Positions 59,173 to 64,000 of a stretch of 64,000 nt of DNA are shown in pieces (within the stretch, counting starts at the first letter, position 1; each line of letters opens with the position of its first letter). The position numbers were made by a program, and so were the translations under genes. This DNA comes from Pseudomonas sp. 10S4 (GTDB lineage: Bacteria > Pseudomonadota > Gammaproteobacteria > Pseudomonadales > Pseudomonadaceae). Location: NCBI RefSeq assembly GCF_034344865.1, contig NZ_CP133774.1, forward strand, positions 1,054,001 through 1,118,000. Reading direction: 5' to 3'. The notes under the pieces are model-generated. The model did no database searches. It was not told where the DNA came from and was given only the letters and a program-made list of their open reading frames with translations.

Positions 59173-61095
59173 ATGAGTATCTTTAGCCACTTCCAACAAC
59201 GCTTCGAGTCCACACGCCAGGAAGAACTCTCGCTGCAAGAGTATCTTGAGCTGTGCAAAAAGGACCGCAGCGCCTACGCCTCCGCCGCCGAGCGTCTGCT
59301 GCTGGCCATCGGTGAACCGGAGCTGCTCGACACCTCGGCTAACTCGAGACTGTCGCGAATCTTTTCCAACAAGGTGATTCGCCGCTATCCGGCCTTTGAA
59401 GACTTCCACGGGATGGAAGAATGCATTGACCAGATCGTGTCGTATTTCCGCCATGCCGCTCAGGGCCTCGAGGAGAAGAAACAGATCCTCTACCTGCTCG
59501 GCCCCGTCGGTGGCGGTAAATCGTCCCTCGCCGAGAAGCTCAAACAGCTGATCGAGAAAGTGCCCTTCTACGCCATCAAGGGCTCACCGGTATTCGAGTC
59601 GCCCCTGGGTCTGTTCAACGCCACTGAAGATGGCGCGATCCTCGAGGAAGACTTCGGCATCCCGCGCCGCTACCTCAATACCATCATGTCGCCATGGGCC
59701 ACCAAGCGCCTGGCCGAATTTGGCGGCGACATCAGCCAGTTCCGCGTGGTGAAACTCTATCCGTCGATCCTCAACCAGATCGCCGTGGCCAAAACCGAAC
59801 CGGGTGATGAAAACAACCAGGACATCTCGGCGCTGGTGGGCAAGGTCGATATCCGCAAACTGGAAGAATTCCCACAGAACGACGCCGACGCTTACAGCTA
59901 CTCGGGCGCGCTGTGCCGGGCCAACCAGGGCCTGATGGAATTCGTCGAAATGTTCAAGGCGCCGATCAAGGTGCTGCACCCATTGCTGACGGCGACCCAG
60001 GAAGGCAACTACAACAGTACCGAAGGCCTGGGCGCGATTCCGTTCACCGGGATCCTGCTGGCTCACTCCAACGAATCGGAGTGGCACACCTTCCGCAACA
60101 ACAAGAACAACGAAGCGTTCATCGACCGGATCTACATCGTCAAAGTCCCGTACTGCCTACGGGTCAGCGACGAAGTGAAGATCTACGACAAACTGCTGTT
60201 CAACAGTTCGCTGGCCAAGGCCCATTGCGCGCCCGACACCCTGAAAATGCTCGCCCAGTTCACCGTGCTCTCGCGCCTCAAAGAGCCGGAAAACTCGAAC
60301 ATCTACTCCAAGATGCGCGTGTATGACGGCGAGAACCTCAAGGACACCGACCCGAAAGCCAAGTCGATCCAGGAATACCGCGACAATGCGGGTGTCGATG
60401 AAGGCATGAACGGCCTGTCGACCCGGTTCGCGTTCAAGATCCTGTCGAAAGTCTTCAACTTCGATCCGCACGAAATCGCCGCCAACCCGGTGCACCTGCT
60501 CTACGTGCTGGAACAACAGATCGAACAGGAACAATTCCAGGCCGAAACCCGCGAGCGTTACCTGCGGTTCCTGAAAGAATACCTGGCACCGCGCTACATC
60601 GAGTTCATCGGCAAGGAGATCCAGACCGCCTACCTCGAGTCTTACAGCGAGTACGGGCAGAACATCTTCGATCGTTACGTGCTGTACGCCGACTTCTGGA
60701 TCCAGGACCAGGAATACCGCGACCCGGAAACCGGCGAGATCCTCAATCGCGTAGCGCTCAACGAAGAACTGGAAAAAATCGAAAAACCGGCCGGCATCAG
60801 CAATCCGAAGGATTTCCGCAACGAAATCGTCAACTTCGTACTGCGCGCCCGGGCCAACAACAACGGCAAGAACCCGACCTGGCTCAGCTACGAAAAACTG
60901 CGAGTGGTCATCGAGAAGAAAATGTTCTCCAACACCGAGGACCTGCTGCCGGTCATCAGCTTCAATGCCAAGGCCAGCAAAGAGGACCAGCAGAAGCACA
61001 ACGACTTCGTCACAAGGATGGTCGAGCGCGGCTACACCGACAAACAGGTACGACTGCTATCCGAGTGGTACCTGCGGGTCAGAAAATCACAGTAA
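59173..61095 (+). CDS. prkA: PrkA family serine protein kinase (YeaG)
   Basis: AAA+ type kinase linked to stationary phase and nitrogen stress. The product is 640 residues from the ATG at 59173 (MSIFSHFQQRFESTRQEELS); a GAGGTGA ribosome-binding site lies just upstream, and the open frame further 5' is not conserved. Walker A is LGPVGGGKSSLAEKL at about residue 110. The C-terminal PrkA kinase-like domain follows from about 400. First gene of the prkA-yeaH-spoVR set. Confidence 0.95.
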   Translation: MSIFSHFQQRFESTRQEELSLQEYLELCKKDRSAYASAAERLLLAIGEPELLDTSANSRLSRIFSNKVIRRYPAFEDFHGMEECIDQIVSYFRHAAQGLEEKKQILYLLGPVGGGKSSLAEKLKQLIEKVPFYAIKGSPVFESPLGLFNATEDGAILEEDFGIPRRYLNTIMSPWATKRLAEFGGDISQFRVVKLYPSILNQIAVAKTEPGDENNQDISALVGKVDIRKLEEFPQNDADAYSYSGALCRANQGLMEFVEMFKAPIKVLHPLLTATQEGNYNSTEGLGAIPFTGILLAHSNESEWHTFRNNKNNEAFIDRIYIVKVPYCLRVSDEVKIYDKLLFNSSLAKAHCAPDTLKMLAQFTVLSRLKEPENSNIYSKMRVYDGENLKDTDPKAKSIQEYRDNAGVDEGMNGLSTRFAFKILSKVFNFDPHEIAANPVHLLYVLEQQIEQEQFQAETRERYLRFLKEYLAPRYIEFIGKEIQTAYLESYSEYGQNIFDRYVLYADFWIQDQEYRDPETGEILNRVALNEELEKIEKPAGISNPKDFRNEIVNFVLRARANNNGKNPTWLSYEKLRVVIEKKMFSNTEDLLPVISFNAKASKEDQQKHNDFVTRMVERGYTDKQVRLLSEWYLRVRKSQ

Positions 61096-61297
61096 CCCGC
61101 TGCCGGTAAGACCGGTTGTCGTCAGCCAGAGGCCTGTGTGCGCATTTTCTGTTACACAGACCTCTGAAGGTGTTCGAAAGTCGCTAGCGAGGTTCAGGCA
61201 GCATCCAAAGCGCTTGGGGGAGCGTGAACATCCCTTGGCACCGGTCCGATGCTGCATAACCGCTCGCCCCTTTCAGGACAGCTTCTAAGGAGCAGTC

Positions 61298-62569
61298 ATG
61301 AGCTATGTGATCGACCGACGTCTCAATGGCAAGAACAAGAGCACGGTGAACCGCCAGCGGTTCCTGCGGCGTTACCGTGATCACATCAAAAAGGCCGTCG
61401 AAGAGGCGGTCAGCCGGCGTTCCATTACCGATATGGAACATGGCGAACAGATCAGCATTCCCGGTCGCGACATCGACGAACCGGTGCTTCACCATGGTCG
61501 CGGTGGCAAGCAGACTGTCGTGCACCCCGGTAACAAGGAATTCACCAGCGGCGAGCACATTGCCCGACCACCTGGAGGTAGCGGTGGCAGAGGCCCCGGC
61601 AAGGCCGGCAATTCGGGTGAAGGGATGGATGAGTTCGTCTTCCAGATCACCCAGGAGGAGTTCCTCGAATTCATGTTCGAGGACCTCGAGCTGCCGAACC
61701 TGGTCAAGCGCAACCTGACCGGGACCGACACCTTCAAAACCGTTCGTGCGGGCATCAGCAACGAGGGTAATCCGTCGCGGATCAATATTATCCGCACTCT
61801 GCGCTCGGCCCATGCCCGGCGAATCGCCCTGTCCGGCAGCAGCCGGGCAAAATTGCGCGAAGCCAAAGAGGAGTTGCTGCGACTCAAACGGGAAGAACCG
61901 GACAACTTTGGCGACATCCAGGAAATCGAAGCCGAAATCGAGAAACTCAGCGCGCGCATTCACCGGGTGCCGTTCCTCGACACGTTCGACCTCAAGTACA
62001 ACTTGCTCATCAAGCAGCCGAACCCCAGCTCTAAAGCGGTGATGTTCTGCCTGATGGACGTCTCCGGCTCGATGACCCAAGCGACCAAGGACATCGCCAA
62101 GCGCTTCTTCATCCTGCTGTACCTGTTTCTCAAGCGTAACTACGACAAGATCGACGTCGTGTTCATCCGCCACCACACCAGTGCGCGGGAAGTGGACGAA
62201 GAAGAGTTTTTCTATTCCCGGGAAACCGGCGGCACGATCGTCTCCAGCGCCCTGAAATTGATGCAGGAGATCATGGCCGAGCGTTATCCGAGCAACGAGT
62301 GGAACATCTATGCCGCCCAGGCTTCCGACGGCGACAACTGGAACGATGACTCACCGATCTGCCGCGACATCCTGATCAATCAGATCATGCCGTTTGTGCA
62401 GTACTACACTTATGTTGAGATAACCCCTCGCGAACACCAGGCCCTGTGGTTCGAGTACGAACGCATCGCCGAAGCCTTCTCTGACACGTTTGCCCAACAG
62501 CAACTGGTCTCGGCCGGGGATATCTATCCGGTCTTCCGTGAACTCTTCCAGCGCAGGTTAGTGACATGA
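61298..62569 (+). CDS. YeaH/DUF444 family VWA-like protein
   Basis: Cytoplasmic partner of PrkA of unknown biochemical role; in E. coli YeaG and YeaH act together under nitrogen starvation. The product is 423 residues. The N-terminus is basic ([20 protein letters not shown]), a Gly-rich stretch follows at 85-110 ([15 protein letters not shown]), and the C-terminal von Willebrand A-like domain has the MIDAS motif DVSGSM at about residue 253, followed by a conserved [11 protein letters not shown]. It overlaps the start of the spoVR gene by four bases. Confidence 0.93.
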   Translation: MSYVIDRRLNGKNKSTVNRQRFLRRYRDHIKKAVEEAVSRRSITDMEHGEQISIPGRDIDEPVLHHGRGGKQTVVHPGNKEFTSGEHIARPPGGSGGRGPGKAGNSGEGMDEFVFQITQEEFLEFMFEDLELPNLVKRNLTGTDTFKTVRAGISNEGNPSRINIIRTLRSAHARRIALSGSSRAKLREAKEELLRLKREEPDNFGDIQEIEAEIEKLSARIHRVPFLDTFDLKYNLLIKQPNPSSKAVMFCLMDVSGSMTQATKDIAKRFFILLYLFLKRNYDKIDVVFIRHHTSAREVDEEEFFYSRETGGTIVSSALKLMQEIMAERYPSNEWNIYAAQASDGDNWNDDSPICRDILINQIMPFVQYYTYVEITPREHQALWFEYERIAEAFSDTFAQQQLVSAGDIYPVFRELFQRRLVT

Positions 62570-64000
62570 CCGCCAAAGAGCAGAAGCGCCACCCCATTTC
62601 CACCGGCTCCGAATGGACGTTCGAGCTGATCCAGGCGTACGACAAAGAAATCAGTCGTCTGGCGGCTCGCTATGCCCTGGATACCTACCCTAACCAGATC
62701 GAAGTGATCACCGCCGAGCAGATGATGGACGCCTACGCCTCCGTCGGCATGCCGCTGGGTTATCACCATTGGTCCTACGGCAAACACTTCCTCAGCACCG
62801 AGAAATCCTACAGCCGCGGCCAGATGGGGCTGGCCTACGAGATCGTGATCAACTCCGACCCGTGCATTGCCTACCTGATGGAAGAAAACACCATCTGCAT
62901 GCAGGCACTGGTGGTGGCTCACGCCTGCTACGGCCATAACAGTTTCTTCAAGGGTAATTACCTGTTCCGCACCTGGACTGACGCCAGTTCGATCATCGAT
63001 TACCTAGTGTTCGCCAAGCAGTACATCATGCAATGCGAGGAGCGCCATGGCATCGACGCGGTGGAAGACCTGCTCGATTCCTGCCACGCCTTGATGAACT
63101 ACGGCGTTGACCGTTACAAACGTCCGTATCCGATTTCTGCCGAAGAAGAACGGCGTCGCCAGAAGGATCGTGAAGAGCATCTGCAGAAACAGATCAACGA
63201 CTTGTGGCGCACCATTCCAAAAGGTGCCGACAAGTACAGCGACAAGGACAACGCACGCTTCCCCGCCGAACCCCAGGAAAACATCCTGTACTTCATCGAA
63301 AAGCACGCGCCGCTGCTGGAGCCCTGGCAACGGGAAATCGTGCGGATCGTGCGCAAGATCGCCCAGTATTTTTATCCACAGCGCCAGACCCAGGTGATGA
63401 ACGAAGGCTGGGCGACTTTCTGGCACTACACCTTGATGAACGACCTTTACGACGAAGGCCTGGTCACCGACGGCTTCATGATGGAGTTCCTGACGTCCCA
63501 TACCAGCGTGGTGATGCAACCCGGTTTTGACAGCCCCTATTACAGCGGCATCAACCCCTATGCGCTGGGTTTTGCCATGTACCGGGACATCCGGCGCATG
63601 TGTGAACACCCGACCGAAGAAGACTATCGCTGGTTCCCGGACATCGCCGGCACCGATTGGCTGTCGAGCATCAAGTTCGCCATGAGCAGCTTCAAGGATG
63701 AGAGTTTCATCCTGCAGTACCTGTCACCCCAGGTGATACGTGATCTGAAGCTGTTCAGCATTCTCGATGACGACCAGAAGGACGATCTGCTGGTCCCCGC
63801 CATTCACGATGAGCCCGGCTACCGGACCATTCGAGAAACCCTGGCGGCCCAATACAACCTGGGCAATCGCGAGCCCAATATCCAGATCTACAGCATCGAC
63901 CGGCGCGGCGACCGCTCCCTGACCCTGCGCCACCAGCAACATGACCGCAAACCGCTGGGCGAGTCCACCGACGAAGTGCTCAGGCACCTGCATCGGCTCT
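62566..64000 (+). CDS. SpoVR family protein (YcgB-like), 3' end beyond the window
   Basis: The reading frame opens at 62566 ([20 protein letters not shown]) and stays open to the edge, 478 codons; the family is about 510-520 residues. Conserved histidine motifs are [14 protein letters not shown] and [16 protein letters not shown], and [20 protein letters not shown] lies near residue 320. The name comes from a Bacillus spore cortex gene; the role in Gram-negatives is not settled. It is the third gene of the prkA-yeaH-spoVR operon, with a four-base overlap to yeaH. Confidence 0.95.
   Translation, partial: MTAKEQKRHPISTGSEWTFELIQAYDKEISRLAARYALDTYPNQIEVITAEQMMDAYASVGMPLGYHHWSYGKHFLSTEKSYSRGQMGLAYEIVINSDPCIAYLMEENTICMQALVVAHACYGHNSFFKGNYLFRTWTDASSIIDYLVFAKQYIMQCEERHGIDAVEDLLDSCHALMNYGVDRYKRPYPISAEEERRRQKDREEHLQKQINDLWRTIPKGADKYSDKDNARFPAEPQENILYFIEKHAPLLEPWQREIVRIVRKIAQYFYPQRQTQVMNEGWATFWHYTLMNDLYDEGLVTDGFMMEFLTSHTSVVMQPGFDSPYYSGINPYALGFAMYRDIRRMCEHPTEEDYRWFPDIAGTDWLSSIKFAMSSFKDESFILQYLSPQVIRDLKLFSILDDDQKDDLLVPAIHDEPGYRTIRETLAAQYNLGNREPNIQIYSIDRRGDRSLTLRHQQHDRKPLGESTDEVLRHLHRL

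Overview
The window is a chromosomal segment of a Pseudomonas, most like the P. fluorescens group. Evidence: the gene order rpoB-rplLJAK-nusG-secE-tRNA-tuf-tRNAs-coaX-birA-rrn-tyrS, a Vfr-type CRP beside the trp genes, split trpE and trpGDC operons, the murU/amgK-lptD-surA-pdxA-rsmA-apaGH block, and many REP/REPIN repeats of the fluorescens type. It is core chromosome; no prophage, integrative element, insertion sequence or CRISPR array was seen.

Layout. 1-8125 (minus): 5' part of rpoB, ribosomal proteins L7/L12, L10, L1 and L11, NusG, SecE, EF-Tu and four tRNAs. 8228-10374 (minus): SPOR-like protein, CoaX, BirA. 10461-16268 (minus): a complete rRNA operon with Ala and Ile tRNAs in the spacer and three tandem promoters. 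16284-26574: tyrS, an M23 endopeptidase, anmK, erpA, argC, hemJ, a nitronate monooxygenase, a DUF805 protein, an SDR, a HIT protein and coq7. 26679-29725: speD, an OsmC protein, vfr and a lipoate-ligase-like gene. 29854-37912 (mostly minus): trpGDC, the autotransporter esterase estA (plus), trpE, gph, rpe. 38028-47419 (minus): Fe-alcohol dehydrogenase, a polyamine-type ABC importer and a two-component system with a solute-binding sensor. 47493-58879: DUF3530 protein, djlA, murU, amgK, then lptD-surA-pdxA-rsmA-apaG-apaH-glpE. 59173-64000 (plus): prkA, yeaH and the start of a spoVR gene cut by the window edge.

How genes work together. AnmK, AmgK and MurU are three enzymes of the Pseudomonas MurNAc-recycling bypass. 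SurA is the chaperone for LptD, encoded just upstream. TrpE and TrpGDC sit in two transcription units, each preceded by a near-identical short module ending in a Trp-Arg-Trp-Arg-Ala coding tail, a stop codon and a GC hairpin. In front of trpG this is a stand-alone 28-codon ORF; in front of trpE it is the C-terminal tail of gph. This looks like a duplicated attenuation leader and is the most interesting structure I found.

Sequence quality. Six otherwise intact genes (birA, the lipoate-ligase-like gene, rpe, the ABC ATPase, amgK, glpE) are each broken by one inserted or missing base, five of them in homopolymers. rpoB carries a dense cluster of small insertions at about 690-1251. Several of these genes are essential, so base-calling or assembly error is the most likely cause. 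They are annotated as full-length genes with notes.
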